Assembly: GCF_034067285.1 (NCBI RefSeq)
Contig: NZ_CP139286.1
Span: 3,410,001-3,474,000, forward strand
Source of the DNA: Acinetobacter pittii
GTDB taxonomy: Bacteria; Pseudomonadota; Gammaproteobacteria; Pseudomonadales; Moraxellaceae
Direction of reading: 5' to 3'
Length of the DNA stretch: 64,000 nucleotides
This document shows positions 28,502-38,606 of the stretch, piece by piece (position 1 is the first letter of the stretch; the number at the start of each line of letters is the position of its first letter). Below the pieces are notes generated by a model that saw only the letters and a program-made list of their open reading frames with translations, was not told where the DNA came from and searched no databases. A program made the position numbers and the translations under genes.

Positions 28502-29548
28502 TTAAATACGTTTTGGTAAATTGCTCAACCAGCCAAGCAAGTTAGTTGCATCGTTATTACGTGCCTGTGTACTTGGTTCACCCAGTAATACAATCACTGC
28601 CGGACGTGAGTTTACAGTGGTATGCATCACAACACAGCGACCTGCTTCATTAATATAACCAGTTTTAGACAAGTTAATATTCCAACCACCATTACGCACT
28701 AGCGCATTAGTATTGTTAGATTTCAACACACGATAACCCAAGTTAAAGTCATAAGTCGGTGTAGTTGAGAATTGACGGATCAAACCATATTGAGAAGCTG
28801 TACTTGCCAAAATCCCTAAGTCACGCGCAGAAGACACATTACGCGGATCTAAACCAGTTGACTCATAGTAGTGAGTTGCGTTCATACCTAAAGCACGTGC
28901 TTTAGAGTTCATTGCAGCTACGAATGCTGGACGACCACCCGGATAAGTACGTGCTAAAGCTGCCGCTGCTGGGTTTTCAGATTTCATTAGAGCAAATAGA
29001 AGAACTTCTGCACGGTTCATCTTGTCGCCAACACGGAGTGTTGAACTTGAGTTTTTACCGTTTGCACCAGCAAAATCAATTTGCTCAAGTGTAATTTCTT
29101 CTGACATGTTTAAACGAGCATCTGCCGTTACAACTGCTGTCATCAATTTAGTAATAGATGCAATTGGCACTGAAGCATTCGTATTTTTACTGTAGAGCAC
29201 TTCACCAGTTTGCGCGTCCATCACAAGTGCAGCTCGAGCGCTTACACTCGGCTGGGCATTGTAACCAGTCGTATCACGGATTGGAGCAATCTTCGGTGCA
29301 GATGCTACAATTTTCGGTGCACTACCACCACGCAATGTTGTGGTTACCGATGTTGAACCTTGCGGAGTAGGTTCATCATCTTCATCATTTAAAAATTGGC
29401 TAGCGTCGGCTGAAGACCAATTTAAGCTTGCAGTACCACTACTCCCTGAGGACGGGTTATTGACGAGTTCTGCAAAGCTTGTTGAACTCAAACCAAGCAA
29501 AATAGACATGCTTAGCACATGCATTAAAGACTTTTTAGAATTTTTCAC
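28502..29548 (-). CDS. pbpG: D-alanyl-D-alanine endopeptidase PBP7/8
   Basis: A 348-residue periplasmic low-molecular-mass penicillin-binding protein that cleaves D-Ala cross-links in peptidoglycan. The signal peptide ends near STSFA. A Ser/Thr/Asp-rich linker spans to about residue 95. The peptidase S11 motifs are SITK (SxxK), SEN (in MKSENPAAAAL) and KTG (in SKTGYINEAG). The SEN triad is as in E. coli PBP7. It has been linked to A. baumannii virulence and serum survival in the literature. It diverges from gacA across 210 bp. Confidence 0.94.
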   Translation of the reverse strand: MKNSKKSLMHVLSMSILLGLSSTSFAELVNNPSSGSSGTASLNWSSADASQFLNDEDDEPTPQGSTSVTTTLRGGSAPKIVASAPKIAPIRDTTGYNAQPSVSARAALVMDAQTGEVLYSKNTNASVPIASITKLMTAVVTADARLNMSEEITLEQIDFAGANGKNSSSTLRVGDKMNRAEVLLFALMKSENPAAAALARTYPGGRPAFVAAMNSKARALGMNATHYYESTGLDPRNVSSARDLGILASTASQYGLIRQFSTTPTYDFNLGYRVLKSNNTNALVRNGGWNINLSKTGYINEAGRCVVMHTTVNSRPAVIVLLGEPSTQARNNDATNLLGWLSNLPKRI

Positions 29549-29747
29549 GGCACAATACTCGACTCAGGGTGATACACATTTGCGCTTACTATAATTATGC
29601 CTTACATTTGAGGTATAAGGTATAACGCTTTTACCGACACAATTGTGCACAACTATTCGCTCACTATATAAGAATAGGATTGCTAATTTTGTCATTCCAT
29701 TGCAAGCTAATTTTGCTTTATGTAACAAAAAACTTGTTTTTTGAAAG

Positions 29748-29755
29748 AAAGGAGG
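29748..29755 (+). promoter_or_regulatory. Ribosome binding site fixing the gacA TTG start
   Basis: AAAGGAGG, near-perfect anti-16S complementarity, 5 nt before TTG at 29761. A strong site paired with a weak start codon suggests tuned translation. Confidence 0.85.
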
Positions 29756-29760
29756 TCTTC

Positions 29761-30396
29761 TTGATTACAGTTTTAGTTGTGGATGACCATGAACTTGTAC
29801 GTACGGGCATTTGCCGTATGTTAGAAGATCATGCCGATGTAGAGGTCATTGGACAAGCCGAATCGGGTGAAGAAGCAATTGCTATTGTTCGTCAGAAACA
29901 TCCTCAAGTTGTGCTACTTGATGTCAATATGCCTGGCATCGGCGGCGTAGAAACAACTCGCCGTTTACTGCAAACTGCACCAGATACAAAAGTGATTGCA
30001 GTCAGTGGCTTAGCAGAAGAACCTTACCCTTCTCTTTTGCTTAAAGCAGGAGCTAAAGGCTACATCACCAAAGGTGCTCCAATTACAGAAATGGTTCGCG
30101 CAATTAATAAAGTGATGCAAGGTGGCAAATACTTTAGTGCCGATATTGCTGAGCAATTAGCGAGCTCATATTTATCCGATACTCAGCAATCACCTTTTGA
30201 TTCTCTTTCTGAACGTGAAATGCAAGTTGCAATGATGGTTGTAAATTGTATTAGCGCTCAAGAAATTGCTGACAAACTTTTTGTAAGTGTTAAAACAGTA
30301 AATACTTACCGTTACCGTATTTTTGAAAAGCTAGCCATTGATAGTGATGTTAAATTAACTCACCTTGCGATTCGTTACGGTCTGATCAAACCTTAA
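29761..30396 (+). CDS. gacA: Response regulator GacA/UvrY (LuxR-type)
   Basis: A 211-residue regulator: receiver domain 1-120 with D8-D9, phospho-acceptor D54 in LLDVNMPG and Lys in YITKG; LuxR helix-turn-helix about 147-205 (LSEREMQVAMMVVNCISAQEIADKL). Its partner GacS is not in the window. I take TTG at 29761, because AAAGGAGG (29748-29755) lies 5 nt upstream; an in-frame extension to 29680 is spurious. It is followed by pilS after 10 bp. The usual uvrC/pgsA neighbours of gacA are absent. Confidence 0.93.
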   Translation: MITVLVVDDHELVRTGICRMLEDHADVEVIGQAESGEEAIAIVRQKHPQVVLLDVNMPGIGGVETTRRLLQTAPDTKVIAVSGLAEEPYPSLLLKAGAKGYITKGAPITEMVRAINKVMQGGKYFSADIAEQLASSYLSDTQQSPFDSLSEREMQVAMMVVNCISAQEIADKLFVSVKTVNTYRYRIFEKLAIDSDVKLTHLAIRYGLIKP

Positions 30397-30406
30397 TCAG
30401 ACATAC

Positions 30407-31975
30407 ATGCAATTTCCCATAAACTCATCCTTGTCCCATACGATTTTTCGTTTGGGCACGTGGTATGGTTTATATCGCCTTATTATTGCGGTTAGCCTGA
30501 ATATTATTTTGGTTTTAACCGATGCTCAAATCGACACTAGTCTACAACAACCCGCTTTATATTCTTACACACTACTCGGCTATTCAATCTTAAGCCTTCT
30601 TCAACTTTTATGCTTTAAGTTTGTTGCTACTCAGGCAACACGCCAGCTTGTTTTATTTTTTATAGTTGATGTTATTTGCCTGAGTTTACTTACATTTTCT
30701 GTAGGTGAACCAAATTTACAACTCAGCTTGCTCTATGTTATTGCCATATTTACCTCAGCAATTTTACTTAGCGCAAGAATGTCTTTGCTCATTACATTAC
30801 TTGCGGTTATTGCTGTTATCTACCAACGCTTTGTAGGCAGTTTATTTGATTACAATAATTTAAATACGATTGGTAATAGCGCCTTATTGGCATTCTTATT
30901 TTTTGTAGTACACGGCATCGGGCAAATTGCGGTCCAGCGCTTTAAGTTACTTGAGGCGCTGACTTTCCACCAATCAATAGAACTCTATCAACTACAAAAT
31001 ATTAACCGCTATATTTTGGAACAAATTGAAGAAGGTTATTTAGTTCTAGATGAAAACTACGACATCGTTTTAAGTAACCCAGCAGCATGTTCACTTTTAG
31101 GGATTCCACCTCAATTTGCCAGTGAAAAATACCCCCTAGCTAAATGGCATGCTGACTTATTTGAAATTCTTAAGTTTGATAACCTAAAAGAAGGTGATCG
31201 GTTTATTTTTGAGTCTCGGCTTTCGGCCTACTCTATTAATATTAAAGTGCAGCATCTTTTAGTACCACAACAAGCATTGACACTACTCATCTTACAAGAT
31301 GCACAGCAGATTAATCAGCAAGCTCAACAACTCAAACTTGCCGCTTTAGGGCAACTCTCAGCAAGTATTGCACATGAAATCCGCAATCCTCTTGCAGCAA
31401 TTGTGCAAGCAAATGAACTGCTTAAAGATAGTGATATTGAACAGCAAAATACTTTACGCAATATGATTGGCAAGCAAACCAAACGCATCGATAGTATTGT
31501 TCAAGATACATTAGGACTTGCCCGTGGTGAAAGAACCTACCCAATCCAGATTGAATTAAACGACTTCATAAAAACGTTATTAGATGAAGATCTATCTGAT
31601 GTTAAACATACCATCCAGCTTAAAATTTCTGACTCATCCTTAAAACTCTTATTTGATGAAAAACAGCTCAGACAAGTGCTGATTAATCTTGTTAGAAATG
31701 CTTTACGACATAATGCACCCGACTCACCGCATATCTTGATCAATATTCATTCACAAACAAATAAAATTTATATTGATGTGATCGATTACGGTGAAGGGGT
31801 TTCAAAACGTGATATATCTCAATTATTTAAACCATTTTTCAGTACCGAAATTAATGGAACTGGTTTAGGATTATATTTGTCTCATAGTTTTTGTGAGGCA
31901 AACCATGCAAAGCTCACTTATGTAGAGCAAAAACAAGGGGCATGCTTCCGAATAGCGTGCCCAATAATATATTGA
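30407..31975 (+). CDS. pilS: Sensor histidine kinase PilS
   Basis: A 522-residue membrane kinase. Six hydrophobic segments fill about residues 22-175. A PAS-like region follows (GYLVLDENYDIVLSNPAACSLLG, 210-232), then the H-box IAHEIRNPLAAI (His323) and an HATPase domain with LVRNALRH and GTGLGLYLSHSFCE. This matches Pseudomonas PilS, which senses pilin in the membrane and phosphorylates PilR. It starts 10 bp after gacA and pilR follows after 24 bp, so a gacA-pilS-pilR operon is likely. Confidence 0.93.
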   Translation: MQFPINSSLSHTIFRLGTWYGLYRLIIAVSLNIILVLTDAQIDTSLQQPALYSYTLLGYSILSLLQLLCFKFVATQATRQLVLFFIVDVICLSLLTFSVGEPNLQLSLLYVIAIFTSAILLSARMSLLITLLAVIAVIYQRFVGSLFDYNNLNTIGNSALLAFLFFVVHGIGQIAVQRFKLLEALTFHQSIELYQLQNINRYILEQIEEGYLVLDENYDIVLSNPAACSLLGIPPQFASEKYPLAKWHADLFEILKFDNLKEGDRFIFESRLSAYSINIKVQHLLVPQQALTLLILQDAQQINQQAQQLKLAALGQLSASIAHEIRNPLAAIVQANELLKDSDIEQQNTLRNMIGKQTKRIDSIVQDTLGLARGERTYPIQIELNDFIKTLLDEDLSDVKHTIQLKISDSSLKLLFDEKQLRQVLINLVRNALRHNAPDSPHILINIHSQTNKIYIDVIDYGEGVSKRDISQLFKPFFSTEINGTGLGLYLSHSFCEANHAKLTYVEQKQGACFRIACPIIY

Positions 31976-31999
31976 TTTTTTTTATTAGGTTTTGGGGAA

Positions 32000-33415
32000 A
32001 TGGCAGAACAGCAACCACTCGTTTTGCTTGTAGACGATGAAGAAGATTTGTGCCTGTTAATGCAAATGACTCTTGCACGAATGGGGATTAAGACACATCT
32101 TGCTTATCGGGTTGAACAGGCCAAACAACTCTTTACTCAGTTTCATTACGATGCGTGCTTGACCGATTTAAATCTACCCGACGGTAGTGGATTAGAATTG
32201 GTTAAACACGTTTCTCAAACTTACCCGCACACACCCATCGCAGTTTTAACTGCATACGGCAATATGGATATTGCAATTGCTGCATTAAAAGCGGGAGCTT
32301 TTGATTTTGTTAGTAAACCGATTAACCAAATTCATTTAGATCAGCTATTAAAAAAAGCGCTTAACCAACCAAAACCAGAGCATGAGTTTAGTGAAACAAC
32401 TTTAGAAAATGACCTACTAATCGGGCGTTCACCCCCTATAGAAAACTTACGGACAGCTATAAAAAAAATAGCTCGCTCCCAAGCTCCTGTGTTTGTTACA
32501 GGTGAGTCCGGTACAGGTAAAGAAGTTGTTGCTAATTTGATTCACCGTTTAAGCAACCGTAGCGAAGGGCCATTTATTGCCATTAACTGCGGAGCAATCC
32601 CAACTGAGCTCATGGAAAGTGAACTTTTCGGACATAAAAAAGGTAGTTTTACTGGTGCGACGCAAGACAAACAAGGACTGATTTTATCGGCACACGGCGG
32701 CAGTTTATTTTTAGATGAAATTGCCGAATTGCCGTTAACTATGCAGGTTAAATTGCTGCGGGCTGTGCAAGAGAAAAAGATACGCCCTGTAGGCTCCGAT
32801 CAGGAAATTGATGTTGATTTTCGAGTGATTAGCGCCAGCCATCAAGACTTGGATTTATTGGTTCAACAAGGTAAATTCCGGCAGGACTTATTCTTCCGTA
32901 TCCATGTTATGGATATTATGTTGCCGCCATTACGTGAACGTGGTGGAGACATTCTGCTCTTGGCCACTCATTTTATTCAAAAGGTTTGTACGGAATGGGA
33001 AATTCCAAGCAAACAATTAACGGCGAGTGCTGAAACCTACTTATTGCAGCAAGACTTCCCGGGTAATGTTCGTGAATTAAGAAATATGATTGAACGAGCT
33101 ATTACTTTAAGTGATGATGAGTGCATTGATTTGACACACTTAGCACCTCCTCTTAGAGGCAGTAGTGTGAGTCCGCAAATCGTAATGCAACAACTAGATC
33201 AAACACCAACTGTTCAGACGACTCATCCAAAATTTCCAATGGAAGGTTTAGAACGTTATTTAGAAAATATCGAAAAAGATATTTTATTGAATGCGCTAAA
33301 CATGACGCATTGGAATCGAACTTTGGCGGCTAAAAAGTTAGGAATGACTTTCCGCTCTTTGCGCTATCGACTCAAAAAGTTTGGCTTAGATACCGAAATG
33401 GGAGAGGAAGTATAA
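32000..33415 (+). CDS. pilR: Sigma-54-dependent response regulator PilR
   Basis: A 471-residue NtrC-type activator of pilA. The receiver has D12-D13 and D56. The AAA+ domain has Walker A GESGTGKE (168-175), a sigma-54 contact loop GSFTGA (215-220, with Ser in place of the usual first Ala), and LFLDEIAELP. The Fis-type C-terminal helix-turn-helix is NRTLAAKKLGMTFRSLRYRLKK. GGGGAA lies immediately upstream of the ATG. It pairs with PilS. It ends 3 bp from the convergent ctpA with no terminator between. Confidence 0.95.
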   Translation: MAEQQPLVLLVDDEEDLCLLMQMTLARMGIKTHLAYRVEQAKQLFTQFHYDACLTDLNLPDGSGLELVKHVSQTYPHTPIAVLTAYGNMDIAIAALKAGAFDFVSKPINQIHLDQLLKKALNQPKPEHEFSETTLENDLLIGRSPPIENLRTAIKKIARSQAPVFVTGESGTGKEVVANLIHRLSNRSEGPFIAINCGAIPTELMESELFGHKKGSFTGATQDKQGLILSAHGGSLFLDEIAELPLTMQVKLLRAVQEKKIRPVGSDQEIDVDFRVISASHQDLDLLVQQGKFRQDLFFRIHVMDIMLPPLRERGGDILLLATHFIQKVCTEWEIPSKQLTASAETYLLQQDFPGNVRELRNMIERAITLSDDECIDLTHLAPPLRGSSVSPQIVMQQLDQTPTVQTTHPKFPMEGLERYLENIEKDILLNALNMTHWNRTLAAKKLGMTFRSLRYRLKKFGLDTEMGEEV

Positions 33416-33418
33416 AAA

Positions 33419-34603
33419 TTACTTCCTCTTTAAGAATAAATCTGCAACGCGCTCTAAATATACGTCTTCTTTCATTTCTGCGGGCAATGGATAGGTCTGG
33501 TTAGGCTGAATACCCTGCCCTTCAATCATATTGCCATTGGGCGTGTAGTAGTGTGAAACGGTCATCTGTAGAGCTGCTCCACTTGGTAAAGGAAATAGCT
33601 TTTGCACTACACCTTTTCCATAACTTTTTTCACCCATCACCCAAGCACGCTGGTGTTCTTTCATGGCCGCAGTAAAAACTTCTGCTGCCGATGCAGAGCG
33701 GTGATTAATTAATATACCTAGTTTTATATTCTGAAATTCATTGCCAGGTAGTGCCTGAAATTGCTGGTTACCTTCCGAACGACTTTTGGTTGAAACAATA
33801 ATTCCGTTATTTAAAAATAAATCTGCCGACTCAACTGCTGCCGATAACAACCCACCCGGATTGTTTCGCAAATCGATTAAAACAGCCTTTAAACGTGGGG
33901 AGTTATTTTCTTCGATTAATCTTTTAATTTCATTAGCAGTATCTTGCTGGAATACTCTAATTTTGAGTACGAGCACCTGATTATGTAACATTACAGGTTC
34001 TATATCGGTTTCTATTTTTTTATTACGAACTAAGTTAATGTTTCCATTTAACTCTTCTGCTTGTACTTGAAGTGTACTTCCAATAGAGCCATAAAGTAGA
34101 CCGAGCACCTGATCTTGGTTTAAATTTTTTAAATCTTGGTTATCAATCTTGAGAATCGTCTGACCATTTCGCAAACCTAATTTATAGGAATCTGAGCCTG
34201 TTTTAAGATCACGAATTATCCATTTACGAACATGAGATTCAGGGCTTAATGCAAAATCAACTGACGCAAGATCACCTTCAGTGTATTGAATCAATTGACG
34301 ATATTCTTCTGCCGACAAATAACGCGAGTAACGATCTAACCCACTCACCAACCCTTTTATAGCTTGCTGAAATAAGGCATCATCGGACTTCACGTCAACA
34401 TAGTTATCTCGAACAATTCCATAGATTTGCACAAACTGTTGAATCGACTCAATCGGCACCTCTGCATAGCTATGCTCTGGCTCTTCCGAGTCAGAGTGCA
34501 AAGGTGACAATTTTTCTTTTACAACTGGCGCTGCAAAAGCAAATTGGCTGCAACACAGCAACATACTTACAATAAGTTTTTTATATTTAATGTGTTGCAG
34601 CAT
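33419..34603 (-). CDS. ctpA: Carboxy-terminal processing protease, S41 family
   Basis: A 394-residue periplasmic protease with a signal peptide (about 24 residues, ending CSQFAFA), a PDZ domain (about 115-190) and an S41 domain. The catalytic Ser lies in NHRSASAAEVFTAA and the Lys in GEKSYGKGVVQ. Such Ctp proteases trim envelope proteins, often peptidoglycan hydrolases, with a TPR adaptor. It starts 15 bp after gpmI, the same gpmI-ctpA context seen in pseudomonads. Whether it is CtpA or Prc-like in substrate range is not decided by sequence. Confidence 0.92.
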   Translation of the reverse strand: MLQHIKYKKLIVSMLLCCSQFAFAAPVVKEKLSPLHSDSEEPEHSYAEVPIESIQQFVQIYGIVRDNYVDVKSDDALFQQAIKGLVSGLDRYSRYLSAEEYRQLIQYTEGDLASVDFALSPESHVRKWIIRDLKTGSDSYKLGLRNGQTILKIDNQDLKNLNQDQVLGLLYGSIGSTLQVQAEELNGNINLVRNKKIETDIEPVMLHNQVLVLKIRVFQQDTANEIKRLIEENNSPRLKAVLIDLRNNPGGLLSAAVESADLFLNNGIIVSTKSRSEGNQQFQALPGNEFQNIKLGILINHRSASAAEVFTAAMKEHQRAWVMGEKSYGKGVVQKLFPLPSGAALQMTVSHYYTPNGNMIEGQGIQPNQTYPLPAEMKEDVYLERVADLFLKRK

Positions 34604-34618
34604 CCAATCACCTTTAAC

Positions 34619-36166
34619 TTATGCAGATAGTGTAATCAGATTACGCCCTTGCATTTCAGCAGGAACAGGAATCTGCATTAAATTGAGAATTGTTGGTGCT
34701 ACGTCTGCAAGCACACCACCTTCTGCAATTGTTGCTTGTGTTGGGCCAACATAGATAAATGGCACAAGCTCGGTTGTATGTTGAGTATGCACTTGCCCAC
34801 TTTCGTAGTCTTGCATTTGTTCAACGTTACCATGGTCAGCAGTAATGAGCATATGGCCTTTTTTCGCCATAACTGCTTCATAGACACGACCTAAACAAGT
34901 ATCTACCGCTTCAACTGCTTTAACTGCAGCATCGAACACACCTGTATGACCGACCATGTCACCATTTGCATAGTTCACAACCAATAAGTCGTATTCACCC
35001 GAATTAATCGCTTTAACCAACTCATCAGTGACTTCGTAAGCACTCATTTCAGGCTTAAGGTCATATGTCGCAACATTTGGAGATGGAATTAAAATACGTT
35101 TTTCGCCCGGATATTCATCTTCACGGCCACCACTAAAGAAGAATGTTACATGCGCATACTTTTCAGTTTCGGCAATACGTAACTGAGTTTTACCTAAAGA
35201 AGATAAATACTCACCCAATGAATTTTTGAGGGCTTCTGGTATGTATGCAACTGGTGCATCAATGCTTGCCTGATAACGCGTTAACATCACAAATTTAGAA
35301 AGATTTGGTACAACTTTACGTTCAAAACCAGCAAAGTCTTTTTCTACAAATGCGCGAGTAATTTCACGAGCTCGGTCAGCACGGAAATTCATAAATACAA
35401 CGCTATCACCGTCTTGAACTTTAGCGATATCACCAATACGAGTCGCTTTTACAAACTCATCATTTTCATTGGCTGCATAAGCTAGCTCTAACCCTTCAAC
35501 TGCGGTTTGTGCAGTACGAAGTGCTTCACCTTCAGTTAATAAGCGATAAGCTTGCTCAACGCGATCCCAACGGTTATCACGGTCCATTGCAAAGTAGCGA
35601 CCTATCATGGTTGCAATACGGCCTTGGCCTGGATATTGAGCAAATAACGCATCTAATTTTTCTAAAGATGGTTGAGCACTGCGTGGAGGTGTATCACGAC
35701 CATCTAGAAAAGCGTGTAAGTAAACTTTTGCACCGCGTTTTAATGCAAGTTCACACATCGCCACAATATGATCTTCATGGGAATGGACGCCACCTTCTGA
35801 AAGTAGTCCCATAATATGGACAGCGCCACCAGCAGCTTTGGCTTTTTCAACAGCATCGATCAACACTTCATGTTTAAAGAAGTCGCCAGTACGGATATCT
35901 TTAGTAATGCGGGTAAAGTCTTGATATAACACACGGCCAGCACCAAGATTCATGTGGCCAACTTCAGAGTTTCCCATTTGACCGTCAGGTAATCCAACAT
36001 CTTCACCTGAACCAGAAATTAGACTATTCGGATGCTTGGCTTTCATTGCCGCCAAATTTGGTGTTTTTGCTGCAAGAAAAGCATTATCTTCAATCGCTTC
36101 ACGGTGTCCAACACCATCCATAATGACCAGAACGTGTGGGATCTTGCCAGCAGTTGCATCCGTCAT
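34619..36166 (-). CDS. gpmI: 2,3-bisphosphoglycerate-independent phosphoglycerate mutase
   Basis: A 515-residue Mn-dependent glycolytic enzyme that interconverts 3- and 2-phosphoglycerate through a phosphoserine. The metal sites are seen at VLVIMDGVG and in HGNVEQM near the C-terminus; the serine region is [17 protein letters not shown] at 36166 is preferred over the ATG two codons upstream by agreement with the usual MTDATAGK N-terminus. It is followed by ctpA after 15 bp. Confidence 0.97.
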   Translation of the reverse strand: MTDATAGKIPHVLVIMDGVGHREAIEDNAFLAAKTPNLAAMKAKHPNSLISGSGEDVGLPDGQMGNSEVGHMNLGAGRVLYQDFTRITKDIRTGDFFKHEVLIDAVEKAKAAGGAVHIMGLLSEGGVHSHEDHIVAMCELALKRGAKVYLHAFLDGRDTPPRSAQPSLEKLDALFAQYPGQGRIATMIGRYFAMDRDNRWDRVEQAYRLLTEGEALRTAQTAVEGLELAYAANENDEFVKATRIGDIAKVQDGDSVVFMNFRADRAREITRAFVEKDFAGFERKVVPNLSKFVMLTRYQASIDAPVAYIPEALKNSLGEYLSSLGKTQLRIAETEKYAHVTFFFSGGREDEYPGEKRILIPSPNVATYDLKPEMSAYEVTDELVKAINSGEYDLLVVNYANGDMVGHTGVFDAAVKAVEAVDTCLGRVYEAVMAKKGHMLITADHGNVEQMQDYESGQVHTQHTTELVPFIYVGPTQATIAEGGVLADVAPTILNLMQIPVPAEMQGRNLITLSA

Positions 36167-36292
36167 AATCAATTTCTCTTTTGTCTAGAATTTCGTCACA
36201 ATATCTTACCGAATTTTCGGTCAAGACTCTATTTATTCCTATGGCTTTCACCAATATCTGCGATTGATGAAAACCATAACTCTCAATTATTA

Positions 36293-37363
36293 TTAGCGAG
36301 CGCGGTAAAGCAAATAACTTCCGGCACCAAACATTAATAAGATAGGTACAAGTACGAACCATGCTGGAGATGGAGAATAAACCAAGCTCGCATAGCCCAA
36401 GAAGTCCTGCAAATAATAGAAACTCAAACCAATAAACAATGCGATCACCAAACGGAAACCCATCGATTGTTGGCGTAATGGTCCAAAAATAAAAGAACAC
36501 GCTACGAGTACTAATGCGATGAGTGAAAATGGCGAAGCAACTTTTTGCCAGAAAGCCAATTGGTAAGTTTTTGGCACCTGACTATATTCATCCATATAAC
36601 GCATAAAGCTAATCAGTTGGCTTGGTGATAAATCTTCAGGATCTAAAGTCACCATGTGCACATATTTAGGCTGTAATGCTAACGAAAGCGATTGCTCTTC
36701 ATGATCAGTTTTGATGGCATTTCCTGCCGCCAAAATGTCCATTTGTTCAGCTTTTTTCAAAGCCCATTGACCATTTTTAATAAACTGTCCTTGCTGAGCA
36801 TTAATTAATGATTGCAAGTAATAGTTCTGGTCAAAGTCGACCACTTGAATATCTCTTAAATTACCCTGAGAGTTAGCATAGTCGATATAGATAAATCGCT
36901 GCCCTTCACGTGACCAATAACCTTTAACTTCACCTAAAGCAGCTACAGAGCGATGGCTTTTAACACTTTGTGCTTTTTCATTGGTATAAGGAATAACCCA
37001 TTCACTCAAAGCAAATGACAAAATAATAAGCAGTAAAGCTGAGCGCATCACCCAACCGACAATACGCCACAAACTAATGCCCACTGAACGCATGACGATG
37101 AGTTCACTACTCGTTGCTAATGAACCCAGACCAATCACAGCACCAATTAAGGCAGAAATAGGTAAAATTTCATATAGATAACGAGGAGCTCCCCACAAGA
37201 CATAGACGAGAGCTTGCCATGCGTTATAGCCTGGTTTGAGCTCACCCAGCTCGCCAAGATACGTAAATAAGACCTGTAGAATAGACAAAACAACTGTGGT
37301 GCCAAACATCGCAAGCGCAGTGGTTTTCGTCACATATTTGGCGACTATTCGACGTGCTAACAT
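36293..37363 (-). CDS. lptG: LPS export ABC transporter permease LptG
   Basis: A 356-residue inner-membrane permease with six helices and a periplasmic beta-jellyroll between helices 3 and 4. With LptF and the LptB ATPase it extracts lipopolysaccharide or lipooligosaccharide and feeds the Lpt bridge. Typical segments are GAVIGLGSLATSSELIVMRSVGIS (the coupling-helix region) and the C-terminal FGAGSYLLYRAR. The ATG overlaps the lptF stop (TAATG). Acinetobacter can survive lipid A loss, so this system matters for colistin resistance studies. Confidence 0.95.
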   Translation of the reverse strand: MLARRIVAKYVTKTTALAMFGTTVVLSILQVLFTYLGELGELKPGYNAWQALVYVLWGAPRYLYEILPISALIGAVIGLGSLATSSELIVMRSVGISLWRIVGWVMRSALLLIILSFALSEWVIPYTNEKAQSVKSHRSVAALGEVKGYWSREGQRFIYIDYANSQGNLRDIQVVDFDQNYYLQSLINAQQGQFIKNGQWALKKAEQMDILAAGNAIKTDHEEQSLSLALQPKYVHMVTLDPEDLSPSQLISFMRYMDEYSQVPKTYQLAFWQKVASPFSLIALVLVACSFIFGPLRQQSMGFRLVIALFIGLSFYYLQDFLGYASLVYSPSPAWFVLVPILLMFGAGSYLLYRAR

Positions 37364-38463
37364 TATAATTTCACTCGCTTGATCTGTTTCTTGATTTTTG
37401 GTCCCAACTTCTGCTTACGTGAGAATAAGGCAGCTGCAACGCCGTAAACAACTAACACGGCAGGATAAGCCCAAATATCGAGTTCTTCTTTACTGATACG
37501 AGTCTTGATTGCAATCATTAATACGATCAGACTGGAAAAAATAAAAATCGCCGGAATAAGACGGTAATAACGGCCTTGTCGTGGACTCACCTCAGACAAT
37601 GCCACTGATAACATTAACGCAATAACAATGGTAAATGGCCCAAATAAACGCCATCCCAACTCACTTCTAATGACTGGATCATTCGTTTTTGAAAACAGTT
37701 TTGTTGTTGATAGGGCTTCTACATCGCCACTCTCAAACTTAACATCTTTGTCATTTTCTAAACGTAGACGATAAGACTGAAACTCTGCTTGTGTATATTT
37801 TGGTTGTCCCGGGAATATTTCATAGCGACGACCTTGTACCAGATCGACGACATTGGCAGTGTCATTTGCAACTTCTACACGAGTCGCTTCTTTTGCCAAA
37901 ATCATGACATCTGGCTTATCTTCTTTAGCAGCGCGCTGATAAAAGAAAATGTCCTTCAAATTCTTTCGATCTTCTGACAATGAACCTGCATAGATCGTAT
38001 ATGGCCCAGAAGAAATAAATTCTCTTGGTCGAACCAAATCGAAACCTGTCCGAACAGCTTGTGTGGTTGTTAGCTTTTCAAATTCACGTAGTCCCCACGG
38101 CGTCATCCAGAGCATAAGCACAGACTGAAACACCATATAAACAAGTGTCATTGGAATGAGTAAGCGCGCTAATTGATGACGACTTACACCACTACCATTT
38201 AATACAGCCATTTCATGGTCAACATATAAACGACCAAACACCAACATTAAGCCAATGAAAAAACCCAATGGTAAAATGAGTGTAAGAAACTCAGGTAATC
38301 GATATCCAATGATGCTAAACAAGATACTGGCATCTAAACGCCCCTGCGCCGCCACACCAAAGTATTTGATCAGACGACCACCCATCATGATTAAGGTCAA
38401 TAAGGAAATGACCACCAATGAGGTAGAGACAACTTGCTTGACGAGATAACGCCGAATAATCAA
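37363..38463 (-). CDS. lptF: LPS export ABC transporter permease LptF
   Basis: A 366-residue partner of LptG with the same 3+3 helix layout (first helices MIIRRYLVKQVVSTSLVVISLL; C-terminal block LALLIALMLSVALSEVSPRQGRYYRL-like). The cytoplasmic loop YVDHEMAVLNGSGVS contacts LptB. It shares one base with lptG, so the pair is tightly coupled. The 143-bp gap to divergent pepA must hold the promoters of both. The lptFG-pepA arrangement is shared with pseudomonads and enterics. Confidence 0.95.
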   Translation of the reverse strand: MIIRRYLVKQVVSTSLVVISLLTLIMMGGRLIKYFGVAAQGRLDASILFSIIGYRLPEFLTLILPLGFFIGLMLVFGRLYVDHEMAVLNGSGVSRHQLARLLIPMTLVYMVFQSVLMLWMTPWGLREFEKLTTTQAVRTGFDLVRPREFISSGPYTIYAGSLSEDRKNLKDIFFYQRAAKEDKPDVMILAKEATRVEVANDTANVVDLVQGRRYEIFPGQPKYTQAEFQSYRLRLENDKDVKFESGDVEALSTTKLFSKTNDPVIRSELGWRLFGPFTIVIALMLSVALSEVSPRQGRYYRLIPAIFIFSSLIVLMIAIKTRISKEELDIWAYPAVLVVYGVAAALFSRKQKLGPKIKKQIKRVKL

Positions 38464-38606
38464 AGTAATACTTCCAAAAGGCTAATCGGGACGAGTGCTA
38501 GTTTACCCGAATGTTAAAAATATAAAACCGCACATTGCAACGCTATGCTTGAAAGTGTTTCAATGTTTTAATCCATCATAACTTTCTATAGGCAATCACG
38601 GCAGCC

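Noticed and set aside
29590..29640. GGTATAA tandem repeat near pbpG as a dif-like or attachment site
   Set aside because: Only two 7-bp copies, no inverted XerC/XerD arms and no nearby mobile genes.
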